Assembly: GCF_027596085.1 (NCBI RefSeq)
Contig: NC_072458.1
Span: 18,646,384-18,710,383, forward strand
Source: Anoplopoma fimbria
Lineage: Eukaryota > Chordata > Actinopteri > Perciformes > Anoplopomatidae
Length of the DNA stretch: 64,000 bases
Direction of reading: 5' to 3'
Position 1 is the stretch's first letter. Each line of letters starts with the position of its first letter. Below the pieces are notes generated by a model, which searched no databases, was not told where the DNA came from, and was given only the letters and a program-made list of their open reading frames with translations. Below, piece after piece: positions 1 through 16,969 of the stretch. Made by a program: the position numbers and the translations under genes.

Positions 1-986
1 GAGCTGCAGATACGTTGTAAAATGAAAACAACCTGGGTGTGTGGAGTTTAAAAAGAAGTGAGCAAACCAGAGCTCCATATCTTGCTCCTCATCTCTGCGT
101 GAGGCTAGCTAACATTATCCGCTACAAGCATAAAACCTGAATCTCTCACAAGTTGCATTGTGGGTGATGAATGTATAGCTGAATCTCGCCAATGCTTCTT
201 CTAACACTAGCCATCTTGATGCACACTGCTCTTCAAAAGAGAGGTGGGCGGGGCATAAGGCCTGTGGTATTTGCAAATTTGCATATTCATGATTCCCTAA
301 TTTCTCAATGAGGGAGAAAGAGATGTGCTTCCAGACATTTCTTCTTCTTTTTATGAGTAAAAAAAACCAAACATGGTAAACACAATATTATTCATAGCAG
401 AATATGTTTCCATACTTGTGTCTAGAGGGGAACTTTAACCCGCCTGCCCCCCCGACTTGAAACAGAAGGCCTATTTTTAGTCCAACACACATCTCTGACC
501 CTATTCTGTCACTGCAGTTGTGACTTAGCAGAGCGCCGAGTGTGGTGCTGCTCTTAAAGCGTCACTGTCCAGGTCTCCTGAGTGTAGGTCACTCAACTCA
601 ATATGCATGTGAGGGGCTTTTTGTGCAGGGGTTCAACGTTTTCTCTCTTCTGAAACGGTAATGTGCGTATGCTGTTGCTGTGCTGCCACCTGCTGGCTGC
701 TCTGAGTCACAGTGTCTCCTGAGGAGTGAGGAAGTTTCCCTGAAAAATAAAATAAAAACCACACCCGCCCTTTGCCCTGAAACACCTCCTTCCTCATATT
801 TCTCACAGAGTGGGTGAGGGATCAGAAAAAAGAACATCCTGTACAATTTGACTAGACCTCAACTCAAAAACAAGATTCTCCCTTGAGACATGATTTCTCT
901 TTTTGTGCAGAAGAGTTGCACAACGGTTTCTCAGAATATCCGTTGCAGAATTTCAACTAAATGGACAACACAGACTGTATTTCACA
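1..986. other. non-coding flank downstream of abhd5
   Basis: I see no gene in this stretch. Its only open frames are short and unlike known proteins. A strong CTCF-like motif lies at 684-696, annotated separately. Confidence 0.5.
684..696 (-). promoter_or_regulatory. CTCF-like motif
   Basis: The minus strand reads CCAGCAGGTGGCA, a full match to the vertebrate CTCF core consensus (CCASYAGRKGGCR). It sits just beyond the 3' end of abhd5. The motif match is seen directly; occupancy is inference. Confidence 0.45.
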
Positions 987-992
987 TTTATT
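987..992 (-). terminator. abhd5 poly(A) signal
   Basis: The plus strand reads TTTATT, so the minus strand carries canonical AATAAA about 115 nt after the abhd5 stop codon at 1107-1109. This implies a very short 3' UTR. Further downstream signals cannot be excluded. Confidence 0.55.
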
Positions 993-1106
993 TACAAAAC
1001 TAGATTGGATAAAGTGTCCTCAGTCAGCGATGGTTCTCTCTTAAGAGTAAAGTGCAGGATAAAGAGGCTTACAGTTAAGAAGCTGAGGCTGTGTACTGGG
1101 TTTGGG

Positions 1107-5001
<3,895 letters not shown>

Positions 5002-5755
5002 GATGTTTTGTGATGGTTTTTGCAACCATGTGAAAGGCTACTTACAGAACTCATCGTGATGCGTTCAAGTACATTCCGTAAATAATTACAACTAAACTTT
5101 AATGTGCAAATTACAACTAAAGTAAGCACAAAATACCCTTTTACCAAGCATGTGTCTGTGCAGCATGTGTTTATTTAATAATACATGGTGGTACAAACAA
5201 ATATGAATGAAAAAATTATGCTTTTAGGTAATTTGTGGACTCGGAGGGGCTTTCAGATGGCTGAAAGTTAGTATGACCGACTACACCTGAAGGCAGCAGC
5301 GTGGTCTGCTGTGGACGGTGCAGAGCTCAGGTGTGCCACGTTTTTATGTCTTGACAATTAAACTCTGGTTTGCATGGAGGAATCCCCCTCAGCCCGTTTA
5401 TCTTTACTTGAAGAATTGCTAGGGATTCGTTAAGAGGGGTTTAACCCATAAACAATGCACTAAAGTTACACAGCTGACCTCCAATGGCTTCATTTTGACA
5501 GAGGTAACGTTAATATACAATACTCGACCCCTACGACATGAAAATCAAAAATTAGGAATGAAACAATTTAACATTTAGCTAAAGAACAAGTATAATATGC
5601 ATGAACAAGTGGGTTTTGTTGGGTTAAGATATTAGGATTACCTGTAGTTGCAACGTTTTGGTCACAACGTCACTCAGCCAATCAGAGGCTGGATGGTTAA
5701 TTGAACCTTTAATTGGAGCTGTTTATGCTGTTAAAGTCACATTTTTTTCAAGATA
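5002..5755. other. abhd5 upstream region (promoter and 5' UTR expected)
   Basis: This stretch lies upstream of the abhd5 start codon on the minus strand. I find no clear TATA box or CpG-rich core. The 5' UTR and promoter should be here, probably within 5.0-5.4 kb, but the start site cannot be placed from sequence alone. Confidence 0.35.
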
Positions 5756-5977
5756 CAGTACCAGTCAAAATTTTGGACACACCTTCTCATTCAGTTTTTC
5801 TTTTTTTTCTTTTTTCTACATTGTAGATTAATATTGAAGACATCCAAACTATGAAGGAACACATATGGAATTATGTGGTAAACAAACAAATGCTCAACAA
5901 ACCAGAATATGTTTTATATTTTAGATTCTTCAAAGTAGTTGAATGAGAAGGTGTGTCCAAACTTTTGACTGGTACTG
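5756..5977. mobile_element. MITE copy 1 (CAGTACCAGTCAAAA-type TIR)
   Basis: It begins CAGTACCAGTCAAAATTTTG and ends with the inverse CAAACTTTTGACTGGTACTG, flanked by TA on both sides, which fits a Tc1/mariner-like non-autonomous element. The interior carries a conserved block (ctacattgtagattaatatt, then a segment with atgctcaacaaaccagaata). Three further copies in this window lie near 28.2, 29.4 and 54.3 kb. There is no transposase frame. Confidence 0.85.
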
Positions 5978-6833
5978 TATGTTTGGCTTTTACTTAAAAA
6001 TGTTACTGGAGTAAATATTATTTGTATACACAAGTTAAAGGTAATCATAACAATATGGCTAGTTTTTGTATCTTGAATTATGTGTTGTGACATACTGTAT
6101 TTTACTTTTTCCTATATTAGTCTTCATTAAACAACTGGTGAAGGCTCTTGCCCATGCTGCTTTGAAAAAAAGTTAATTAGAATTTAATACACCAACAGAT
6201 ATTTCCCTAACACTGCCTCGGAGGGCTGAAAAATCTGTTTGCATCTTGTGCGATGACAGACCAAGGGAGATGACTTTGGATTCTCTCAAACTTATATTAT
6301 CCAGGAAACCATAGAGATTAAACCGGTGCTTATCTGCATACATTTCATATTGTAATTTAAGATAACGTAAGAGATTAAAGGCAAAGTTAATTTAATTCAT
6401 TATCCTCAAGGATTTGAGTGGTACAGTATGATCCTGCTGCTGCAGGAAAAGCACTTTTTCTAATCTCACTTTTTCCCTTTTTTTTTTTTTTTTTTTTACT
6501 GTGAATCTCATTAAATCTTAAAAGGAGGGTTATTTTATGATTAACAGAGGTATTACCCTTGAAATGGTCCGGAGCACCCTTCAAGATATGATTCTGTAGT
6601 CAGTGTTCGCTCTACGAGGGTTTAAAGAGGTATTTATGCCTGTCAGAGACCTCTGGAACTAGAAGACGCCTAACAAGCTCCGGATTTAAATCGGTCAACA
6701 CACAACATACATTATGTACAATATATTACCTCATGTTTGCAAGAAAAAAGTAGATTTTTTTTTAAAGCTTTACTCAGGTATACATTTCTCCAACATGCAG
6801 GCAAGTCACTGTTGTAATGGAAAATTATATTAG

Positions 6834-7364
6834 TGTATGTTGGAAGTATATAGTGTAAAGGTTTTGAATGAAATGTACTATGATGTGTACTCTAAAGGTC
6901 GAGAACCTCGTCTCTCTGTATGTTAAGTTACACTGTGTGGAGATGCTCCTTATGTCCTTTCACCTTTGTCATTCATGCCCCCACCTTTTGGCCCTCTCAC
7001 ACCTTTGACCTTCCTCCCCACCTGAGACTCATACCCACCTTTTGGTCTTCTTCCTCTCCTTTGTTTCTTCTTTGATATTCATGCACCCCTTTTGTTCTTC
7101 ATACCCCCCCCTCCTTCACCCATTCATTGGCAGGAGATGCTAACTCAGAACTGAGCCTGGCCACCCCGGCTCCCATATATAGAGGGGTGAGCAGCCTGAC
7201 TCGGGAGTTCAGTACTTTGCAGGCTCCCGGTGACTCTGTAAACTTCTGGCTCTTTCATGCAAAGAAATAAAACACCGCAAGGACATTTCATTTGTCATTT
7301 GATCATTATTTCAACGCTCATTGGGACTCATCTCGGGACATAGATAGTACTAGTACAAATTGGG
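6834..7364 (+). mobile_element. probable solo LTR remnant
   Basis: This block of about 530 bp has the layout of an LTR. It starts TGTATG, has a pyrimidine-rich U3-like part, a TATA box (CATATATAGAGG at 7174-7185), an AATAAA about 80 bp further on (7266), and a short U5-like tail. TATTAG occurs at both borders (6828-6833 and 7365-7370) and may be the target-site duplication. Against it, the 3' border does not end in the usual CA. No second LTR or gag/pol frame is adjacent. Confidence 0.4.
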
Positions 7365-7558
7365 TATTAGTATAGTAAATTGTATTGGAAAACTTCCACC
7401 ACACTGTTTATATAATCACTTTTCAAACGGAGTGATGATCTGGAAAACCTACTACTCTTTTTCATAAATGATTTGTGATTTTCTCTCTCACAGGTCAAGG
7501 ACAATTTGAGGGGCGCCCAACCAGTCCTGGTCCACAAGGTGGCGTACTTGTGTTCTTT

Positions 7559-7562
<4 letters not shown>

Positions 7563-7650
<88 letters not shown>
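7563..7650. repeat. (CA)n microsatellite, 88 bp
   Basis: Uninterrupted CA dinucleotides in intergenic DNA. Confidence 0.97.
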
Positions 7651-7652
<2 letters not shown>

Positions 7653-8762
7653 CTTTGTCCTTCATTCCTCAAACACAATTTTCCTCTCATACCACCCACT
7701 TCTGGTGGCTCTTGGACTGTGGGCTTACTGAGTGGTTCCTGAGTGGTTCATTTCCTTGGCTCTCATAGATGCACACACTCTTCCTCTCCGTGTGTTACTA
7801 TCCGTTCACTCTGCTGAGCACTCAAAATATCATAAACCAGTAGACAATGAGGCTGTAGTCCAGCCCGCCTGTAGCTGTCTGGAGACCAGTAACTGTGTGA
7901 AGCTTTTAGTGAGGAGACGGCATAAAGCTGCGGCATGGAGCCAACCTGCTCAGTGACTCAAACAACTAAATGCTAGTCATGCTAGCGAGAGGTTTCACTG
8001 TGTATCCTCTACCTCTTGTTTTATCGAAGGCAAAAAAAATAATCTGTGACCCGTGGTAAGACGGTAAATTGACTTAACACAAGGTCTGTTCAGTCTCATC
8101 AGTCCTTGGACAATCAGGAAGAAATTTCACAAAACAGGCAAAGCCATTACAAATTGGTCTAAATTGTTTAATCTAACTGATTGTTCTTGGAGGTGTGTAT
8201 AGTGTTAACTCAAGTTAACAAGCATCTTGTATAGGTCTTTCATGCAGAAATACGACACACATGCACACAGTGCCATTCAGTGCATAATTAGGCTTTTATC
8301 CAGGGGTGATGAGACTCAAGAATCTGAAAGGATATGTCTTAAAGTCTTGTTTACATCATTATCTTGTCAAGCTGAATACATCGGCTGAATGTAATGTAAT
8401 GTAATGTAAGTAACCAAATATAGTCCCCACAGTTTTAAAATTAACAAAGCATAGGTGGTTTTAGAAAAACTGTGGTAGGGTTTTAAGTGAATACTGGAAT
8501 TGATTGAAACTGAGTGTCCCAATTCCATACTACAGACTCATTTTAAGGTTTTTTTTTTAAAAGGGGACAAAGATGTATGTTTTTTTATACTCATAAAAGC
8601 CAGTATGAATATTAAAAAGGTTCAATAATTGTGTGCGGTGTTGATGCACACTATTGTACCAAAAAAGCAATGAAAAAAGGGAATGGAGGAGCTGCTAACA
8701 GCTGCAAAAAAAAATAAAATGTAAGCAATGTGGATAGTGTTTAGGAAGCTCAGAAAAAAATC
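7651..8762. other. intergenic, no gene seen
   Basis: AT-rich single-copy-looking DNA with a short TAATG run near 8395-8409. The short frames here have no recognisable domain. Confidence 0.4.
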
Positions 8763-9085
8763 TCTAAATGTGTAGGATTTAGGGGGGATCTATTAGCATA
8801 AACTGACTATATATTGTATTCATAGCAATGTTTTCATTAGTGTATAATCCCCTTAAACTTATAATTGTTGTGTTGTTCCCTAGCTAAGAACGAGCCCGTC
8901 GTATCGTCATAAGGTCATCTCACTGAGTCCCCCATGTTGCACCGCCATGTTTCTACTTCCGGGTTTTTACGTAACCTGCACGCCAACGTACAGGCTTTGA
9001 CAGTGGAAGGGTGAGCGGAGGGGTATTCAGTTGATTGCAATATGCAACCTCTTGGCTAGATGCCACTTAATCCTACACACTGTTC
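8763..9085. mobile_element. MITE with GTGTAGGATT-type terminal inverted repeats
   Basis: The left end reads AATGTGTAGGATTTAGG (from about 8767). The right end (9061-9084) is its inverse, TTAATCCTACACACTGTT. The interior contains the accgccatgtttctacttcc block, which I recognise as widespread in percomorph genomes. No coding capacity. Confidence 0.6.
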
Positions 9086-9181
9086 CTTTAAGCTTGACTG
9101 GCAGTGGCATCCCATTGTGCAGTTTGATTGACGTCTGTATGTGTAAATATGGCATCATTTCCTGTTGTTACAAAACCCCTC

Positions 9182-9630
9182 CCACAGCAGACATGTTGAC
9201 TTGTCACAATAGGAAAAAGGGCAGGTAACATTAACGAACGCTCCGTTATAATCACGTGTCTCAGAAAGCCGTGCCAGCATGCACAAGGGGATCTTTTCAC
9301 AGCAGCCATTGATATTGACATGTAAATGCAGAGTAAACACAGGTGTAAATGATAAAAATGAGTCCTGTTCTATTTAGTGTCGCGGCCACTCCAGTGAGCC
9401 GGCATGCACAATACCAAGGCCCTGGCCCAACCTAAATGGAACAGGGCCATCATCAATGTTATTAGTCAGACCTGTGTTTACCCTGCAATGTCAAAGTAGT
9501 TGCTGTGAAAAGGGCTTATAAAAGGGCCCTGAAAGTTAAGCAGCTTAATGCAAATCAGGCGTCATCATTTTAATTATTTCCGCCCGTGCTTTTCCTACTG
9601 TGACACGTGAAAAAGGCCTCAGGATTTCTT
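9182..9630. mobile_element. cluster of TIR elements with TTTTCACAGCAG ends
   Basis: Two long imperfect inverted arms are visible. The left arm (about 9293-9379) runs from CTTTTCACAGCAG through GTAAACACAGGT to CCTGTTCTATTTAG. The right arm (about 9431-9514) reads back the same landmarks in reverse. Partial relatives flank it: CACAGCAGACATGTTGACTT from 9184 and CGTGCTTTTCCTACTGTGAC near 9585. A further relative lies at 51160-51252. This is a non-autonomous DNA transposon family, nested or rearranged here. Confidence 0.55.
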
Positions 9631-9639
9631 TATATACTA

Positions 9640-11500
9640 AGTAAAAAACAATATACTGTGCGAATGAGTAGCATTAACTGAATACATGTAGTGTACAGTA
9701 GTAGGGAACCCACACAGGTGTTTTCACTTATTCCCTAATTAGACCTAATTAAGGCTGTGTGCATGTACAGACTCGCTCACTTGTTTTGCTGCTCTTGTTA
9801 AGGCAGGGGAGTTTAAACCTCCATCATCTTGATTAGTACATGAAGTTCGATGACCTCACGCAGTTCCCATTATAGCTTCACCCAACTTCAACCTGAACAG
9901 GAGGCCTGATTAGCCGGAGGAATTAAAAAAAAACACCCGCAAGGGAGTGCAGGGCCCTGATTAATCATAATAAATATCGTATTGTAATTGTAATAATATA
10001 TTAGTAATATATGGAACTTGTATCATTGTGTTGGAGCTCAGAACAACGTGGATAGTCTCCTCTGGCATGTGAGTGTTATTGAGGCTCGCTCTGAACACAT
10101 CGCTGGTATATTTTCTATCATCGTGTGTTTATGTAACCCGGTCTGCATATGTCCATTATTCTGCTCCCGGTGCACTGTTCTGGGGTCAGCTGCTATTAGA
10201 TCTGATTAGCACAAGGTTAACGCAGACCGGCTGTAGATCAGTCAGTCAGCTGTAAGCACAAACTGCACCCTGTCATGAGTTTTTTTTGGGGCATGGCCCA
10301 GTGCAGTATGGGTAATAAAAGTGACCGAGCTGTTAGCGTAAGATGAAAAAAGGGGATGGAGGAGAGGCGTATGGGTCTGTCTGGTTGCTAGGAAACGTGG
10401 CCGGCGCCAACAGCGGATATGATTTATAATGGCCAGCCTCACCGTCTCGCTTTCTCTGCTAGTTTCCTCCTTCCTCTCCTCCCTTCCACTTTTCCACTGA
10501 CTCTCTCCATCCTCTACCCTAATTTCTATCCTCAGGAACTGTACTGGTCTATTAACCGGCCCTGTTTGACTGATCTGAGTACTTACTGCTGGCTTTAGTA
10601 AAAGCTGTTATTTATATGGGTGTTCCAGATATTCTCACCTGCGTCCATCATAAGCACACTGAGAAGAAATTCAGTTTATTTGGGAATAACGACTAATTTA
10701 GATTTTTTTTTCTCTATCTCTCGCTCTCTCTCTTTTCAGTTTTCGTGCAGAATGTAAATATATAGGTGCAGCAACGTCCGTGCGTTTATGTATAAGCGTG
10801 CATGTTTGCATGATCATGCATGAGCTGCACCCAGTTGAATGGATGATATTGATTTGCAGAGACTAGATCCACTTCTGGATGTGAAAATCCTCAGGGGACA
10901 AATACAGTGTTAGGAGGAAGCACGAGGCCATGTGAGGGGAAGAGATAAAAGGTGAAATGGAGGGCCATATGTAAGATGAAATGATGTCATTCAAGAATGC
11001 GGATAGTTACTGTGTAGTTTTTGATAGAATGGGTTTTTGAAGGCTGATGCCAGCTCTTGAAATATATCTTTTTTTCTGTGAAAAGTACAGTCAGTTAAAG
11101 CAGTGTGGATTTGTCTGAGAATTTTCTATGGTGGAGATTTGTCACAGAACAGTATTCAGACTATCATAAGACCCTGAACTTTCTGCTAAAAGACAATCTC
11201 ACAAAATCACCTTTGTGTTAGTGGCTCCTTAAGCAGAGTTACATGGCAGACTTTGCTGTTGATTTTATGTGAGAGGCAGATGCAATTGACTGACTGATAT
11301 CTGATTTCCCTTTAGATTGTTTTGGTTTCATCCGCTAAGATGTAGAGATTCCTGTCTCCGAGATTCTTCCATTTAGAAAAACATTTTTTAACATTCAACC
11401 GCAACTTGTTTTTTCCGGAAACAGTGTCCCAGTTAATTCAATAATCTTGCTGTTAACAGCTTTTTGCTGAAGAAATGGTCCCTTAGAAAAATAAAGGGCA
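9640..11500. other. intergenic block with regulatory-looking sequence
   Basis: No gene is seen. There are several homeodomain-type TAATTA/TTAATC sites at 9730-9990, and an RFX-type X-box (GGTTGCTAGGAAAC, about 10383-10396) in a GC-richer stretch. These are motif matches only; conservation cannot be judged from one genome. Confidence 0.3.
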
Positions 11501-11507
11501 ACGTCTA

Positions 11508-11600
11508 TCATATATATATATATTTTATTATATTATTGTATTATTTTATTATAAATATAAAATATATATATTATATTTTATGTATTTTATTAATCAAGTA
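11508..11600. repeat. AT-rich, partly self-complementary tract
   Basis: Runs of TATATA and ATTTTATTATA in both orientations give an almost pure A/T block that could fold back on itself. Confidence 0.7.
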
Positions 11601-13255
11601 TTCTACCGATTATGCCATCAATACATCGAATGAGCCGATAAGACGTGAATACTAAAAGGTATACACACAGCCTAAAGGCATAAAATAAAATAACAATACA
11701 TAAACATTGCCTTTACATTGCGCAGTTTAACTTTCAGTTTAAGTGTCAACCTAACTACAGCTCAAATATAATGCAACAATACTGCCTTCTTTGAAGACTT
11801 TGTGGCATTTTAGAGCAGAGCTGTGCTAATTTAGGGACATCATAACTAGCCACCATATTGATTTTTATGACTTGCATAACTAGCCATAATTAATGTCCAT
11901 TCTTTACCAGCCTCCATCTCAACTAGCAGTCATATTGATTAACATTAAGTGCTAACCTTCTGTAATAATCCTCCTATAAAAACACAGTGTGCTATATGTC
12001 ATTTAAGATTTATGGATTTAGCGATGCTTTTTATTAATAACCAAGTTACTCCAAGAATTGTTTCAGCCTTAGAAAAATATTTACATTTAGGTCTGTGGAT
12101 TATTTACAGATATCTCAAAAACCTGGGCAAAACTATCTGCATAGCCAAATACCTCTAGAGGTGCGAGAGAAAATATGCTCTTTGTGAATTTACATTAACT
12201 GACCCTTTGATACAAGGCCAGCGAGAGTCCTCCGTATCTGCAAGCCAATATGCTTTATGTTGTATGACCTAAACTGGATTTATAGTTGACACAAGGGGCT
12301 AACGGGAGTCCTGCTGTAGACACCTACAGCGCAGGTTTTGATTTATAGCTCAACAATGGATTTCACCTCATCGCTATAAAGATGATTTTTACTTGATTAG
12401 CTCGTATTGGCTTTAATAATTCTCCCCACAGTAGTTGTATTTATATTCTTTCATTTACTTTGGGATATAGAGCGAGAGTGAGCTACACATGTATGTAAAT
12501 AACTAAACTTACATCCTGGTAACTTCTATTTGAACACGTCTCATTATTACTGCGTGTAAGATACTGCTGTGAAATGGACGTATACTTTATTTCACACCAC
12601 GGTTAGCAGAGTGTTTGCAGTGAGTATGGCTTTGTTAGATGTGTGTCACTGAAAAGACTGCTGAGTTGTTTTGTATTTTTTGTATTTAAAAGTCAGCATG
12701 GAACTACAGCGACTAACATGTGGGCATATCAGTGTTTCAAGACTGTGAACCTATCCTTTTTTGAATGTTGTCCTCACTATCAATCCTAAGAAACTTGTGT
12801 AAAACACATGAGGCCCATGTTGACAGATCGTGCAGCCCCCATGTGGTGTCTCTATGGCCGTTGCATAGGAATTAGCCAACGGCATAGCTACCGTGGCTAC
12901 ATGCTTGGCAGCTTTGTCGTAACCTCATTTGTTATTCCAGCTTTAGCGCTAATAATGTCACATGAGCATCCCAGATGTGTAGAGTGTTGTTCTACAGATC
13001 TAAAATGTCTGAGGCCTCATCAGTCTTGCTGTATCCATCAGACTCCTTAACGTATCTCAAACTTATTAAATTTGATTATTTTAACGAAGCAAAGAAGTGT
13101 GTTTGTCTCTTAGTTCTGCATCCATAAGTGATCCAGGAAGGCATTCAAACTAGTGTCCATATTTCTCTTTCCCTCTCAGTCGGTCCAGTGTCTTCCAGTA
13201 AATGGAGGATAATTTTAGAGCGATAAAGAGCCCAGAGGATATCGAGGGGAGGGAA
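11601..13255. other. intergenic, no gene seen
   Basis: Moderately AT-rich with no open frame of note. Motif-dense stretches at 11780-11960 and 12150-12450 (TAATTA, ATATTGATT, TTTATAG repeats) look like non-coding regulatory DNA, but this is only an impression. Confidence 0.3.
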
Positions 13256-13428
13256 CACACACTCACTCACTCACACACACACACACACACACACCACACA
13301 CACACACACACTCACACTTACGCTTACACAATAAGATGGTCCCTCATTCCCTGTTGCACCTGCTGACCCCACAGGATCCACTGAGATCGGCTACTGCTGA
13401 GTGTGCGGCTTCTACACACACTCAAACA

Positions 13429-13478
<50 letters not shown>

Positions 13479-13697
13479 TACAGGAATGCGTACGCACTTT
13501 GACTAATAGGCCTAATGCTTCCTGAAGAGGGCCCAGCACTGCATTAGCTACGGATGTGGGATTGATTTAGAAACTGAAAGCCTTCTAGTGTGCATGTGTG
13601 CGTATGAATAAGTCGTGCACTCACTGGTGTGTGTTTTTCCACCCCTCTAACATTATCTGTTTACTCACAAATGATGCACACTAAGACACACACACAA

Positions 13698-13761
<64 letters not shown>

Positions 13762-13767
13762 GACACA

Positions 13768-13808
<41 letters not shown>
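13256..13808. repeat. cluster of three (CA)n tracts
   Basis: CA-rich tracts at about 13270-13312, 13433-13474 and 13684-13808, the last interrupted once near 13760. The unique spacers are short and carry no gene. Confidence 0.95.
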
Positions 13809-13811
<3 letters not shown>

Positions 13812-15900
13812 AAAGACATATGAAGGAGGTTCAACCGATTTTGATGATTCATATTCAATATCTCATTACATTTGGACATTTTTATTCCAAAAAAGTACAA
13901 GTGAGTCAGATCCCAGACTGTTACTCCTTTTCATTTTCGAAATGCCTTTGAATGAACATTAAGACCTTCATCAGACACTAAAACTCTTCACTAATTATAG
14001 TTACCAGAAGGGCTAATTAGGCCAGTTTGACCCATCACACCAATTAAACAGCAGTGAAACTCTGGAAAACATTAGTGTTTCTAATGCCGGATTAATTCCT
14101 GACATCTGTATTAAAAGATTGAAGTTAAAAAAATATAATGGACTAATGAAATAAAGGCTGTTTTAATTTGACGATGGTCCATCATTGCTTCAAGGACGAG
14201 ACTGACATTGTGTAACATTGTTTAATATTTAACACATGAAACCGCCCATCACCAATTTGCTTCACTGACTGCTCGGCTACTGTGGTGGATCACTATGTTG
14301 CAACACCGGAGTCACCATTGTTAGCATTATGGAACGCAATCTTGACCTTGACTGTTGCTACACTGGGCAACAGCCAAAGCTCATTATTTTTGCTTCGTTC
14401 TAGTAACATGATGCAGATGTGCAATTGTGGTAAAAGCTAGAAATGTTTGCGTAGATGATGCAAAACAGTAGCTTTTCCTGCAGACCAAACCGGTGAGCTG
14501 CTCTGTGTTCTCCGCCATCTAGCCGCGCTGCCATTACTGCTGTGGCAAGCTGTGATGACTCACCCTCTGCTAACCGTGTTAACTGGTGACTTTGAGCCGA
14601 ACATGTCCGTGTTTCCTCTTAGCAACTTCCGTAAATGGTTGCCGCAGTTAAACACTCACTAAACCAAAACTACGGACACCATTTTATGTGTTCTGGTTGT
14701 GGTGTAGACTGAATGTTTACTTAGTGGTCATTAGGTTTCCCTTGTTGGAGCAACTACCGTTAAATTTCACAATAACGCCCCAGTTAGGTGATTCAGTTTA
14801 ATTTATTCTGTGGTACCGTCGCAGCCACTAGACTTAGCTGACGTTAATTGTTTTACCATGTTAGGCTAAATTCTGACAACATATACCTACAGGCTCTTCT
14901 CATAGACATTGTTGCACTTCTTAGGCTAGCTTGCCCTCAAACGTGCACATTTTGTAGGCAGACGCAACCACAGTAACTGCGGCTTGCTTACTTCTGGTAT
15001 AACTCCGGATTTGTGTATCCAACAGTGAAAATCTGTGTAAATAAAGACCTTCAGATGCTGTTCAACCATGTGACAAGCACTTTTGTGGAAGTACACTGAT
15101 GCCTTGCTGTAAGAAATGTGTGAAAATGCATTCCCAAGTTTAACTGAAACTAATAAGAGGCTTCAGCAGGATGAGTTTTTGAATGAAGTGGTTATCTTCC
15201 ACCGTGTTTTTGCACATAATTCCCTCTTTGTGTTTCCATGGGCAGTATTTACTTGCTGCGCAGCATCGGAGGGATTCTCCAGGCAGTTGCATGTTAGTTT
15301 TGTTATGCCGGCAAAACGGCAGTAATCCTACATTTAACATTGTCGTTTCTTAAAGGGCTGTGGATGTTGTCCACCATCTCTTACATTTCAGTACAGCTGA
15401 ACGCATCACTATATTGTACATGATAAGCTCAGCCACCTCCTGCATGTTGCTACCAAATGCACGCTGGGGATCTGAAATGAGCAAAATGAGATATAACCTT
15501 AGCATGAAGCCGTGTGGAGCTAAATGAAGAAACAAAGAGGCCATGGTGCGTGTGGGAGAATATTTTTAGAGAACCAGGTGACTGGCAGAGGATGCTGGTA
15601 GAAAGAACGAGGCCAGAAGAGGAACGGGTTAAAGCGTCGAGAGCGGAGGAGAGGGTGAGGTGGCCTGGGGGGGAGGAGAAGAGAAAGAGCAGAGAAACAG
15701 AGAAGCAGACGTGGAGGAGGTGGGGAATTGATGAAGCAGAAAGCTGGGTTATTCCTGCTGTGAATCTACTGTATGTGTCTTTCGCTGTGTGTTTTTGCGT
15801 GTGTATGTGTGCACACGCGTGACTGAGTGTGAGTATGAATGGCGTGGCTCTGGCTGCAAATGAAACTGTTTATCAGATCGATATGGCCATCATCTCCCAG
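13809..15900. other. intergenic, no gene seen
   Basis: The 13980-14110 segment has several TAATTA/TTAATT sites. The 14190-15330 segment is GC-richer and may be an old repeat. The purine-rich stretch at 15520-15760 gives a long frame of charged low-complexity residues that I do not believe is a gene. Confidence 0.35.
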
Positions 15901-16081
15901 ATGACTGTGGCCTCTACTGAAGAGCAATCATAAATCACAACCAAATATGGAGGCCACCGATCTATACCAGCTGCTCGTGGCGCTTTGTGTGTGCTCCTGG
16001 GCGGCTGTGCAGTGCACCAGCGTACATGCGCCTCTACGTTTTTTTTGTGCATTTGTGGTAACCTGTTTGTATGTGGGCCTC

Positions 16082-16084
<3 letters not shown>

Positions 16085-16121
<37 letters not shown>
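16085..16121. repeat. (GT)n microsatellite
   Basis: About 37 bp of uninterrupted GT. Confidence 0.95.
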
Positions 16122-16124
<3 letters not shown>

Positions 16125-16932
16125 TCTTCTTCTTTCTCCTGATGCGCAGAGATTTGATACGGAGTAGTCAGAAAATGGAGAAACACAAGAAAGACAGACC
16201 ACACCTTAGACCGGTCTATTTACACAGCTTCAGAGTGTATAGTATAAAATAAGGATGTAAGACAATACACACATGCACAACCAGCCGTATTGCAAGTGTG
16301 ACATATCCTCCGTCCTTCTCCACAGGGTTAACAGCAGCTCTTGTTCTGGGTCTGACGGCCCCCGGTGCTCTCACTCTGAATAATGTAGCCCTCCCGATAT
16401 CAGTGACAAGAGTCTCGAAACCAAAATAGCATCTTGAGCTTGATAAATATAGAAGGTAATTAAATCGGCAGCAGGAGAGAGACAGAGAAAAGGCCAGGAA
16501 GAGAAAAGAAAAAGGGATGGTCTGTTTTATGTGAGGATCAAACTCCCCTCTGAAGCCAACTACAGGGGATCAATTGTACGAAGGCGAAACACAGCCTTTT
16601 TTTTTTTTTTTTTTTCTCACCCCTACATTGATATTAACAGTTATTTATTTTTTTGTTTGTAATAGTGTTTAGTGAATACGCTGGATGAAGAGGTTGTGTG
16701 TGTTTTTAAGGCCTGCCAGAGTGCAGTGAGTCAGCAGTATTTCACTGGTTAGTCCTCAGGAGACTCCGTAGCCTTATGTGCTGCCATCTTTCTCTTGCCA
16801 CTCTTTCGCCTTTTTTTTATTACCGCCTTTCTGTATGTTTGTGCTCCCTTTCTTCGTCTTATTCTACCTTTTTTGGCAAATGTCGGGAGATCTGATCCTG
16901 CGTGTGTCAGGAGTCGGGTGAAAGGTTGTTAA

Positions 16933-16969
16933 GGGGATGGGGATGGGGATGGGGGAGGGGGGGGGGGGG
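16933..16969 (+). repeat. G-rich tract, potential G-quadruplex
   Basis: Three GGGGAT units are followed by a run of about 19 bases that is nearly all G. The four or more G-runs separated by short loops meet the usual quadruplex pattern. Confidence 0.7.

Noticed and set aside
15514..15822. 102-codon open frame
   Set aside because: Purine-rich low-complexity sequence gives charged residues with no domain, and it runs into a GT-rich stretch.
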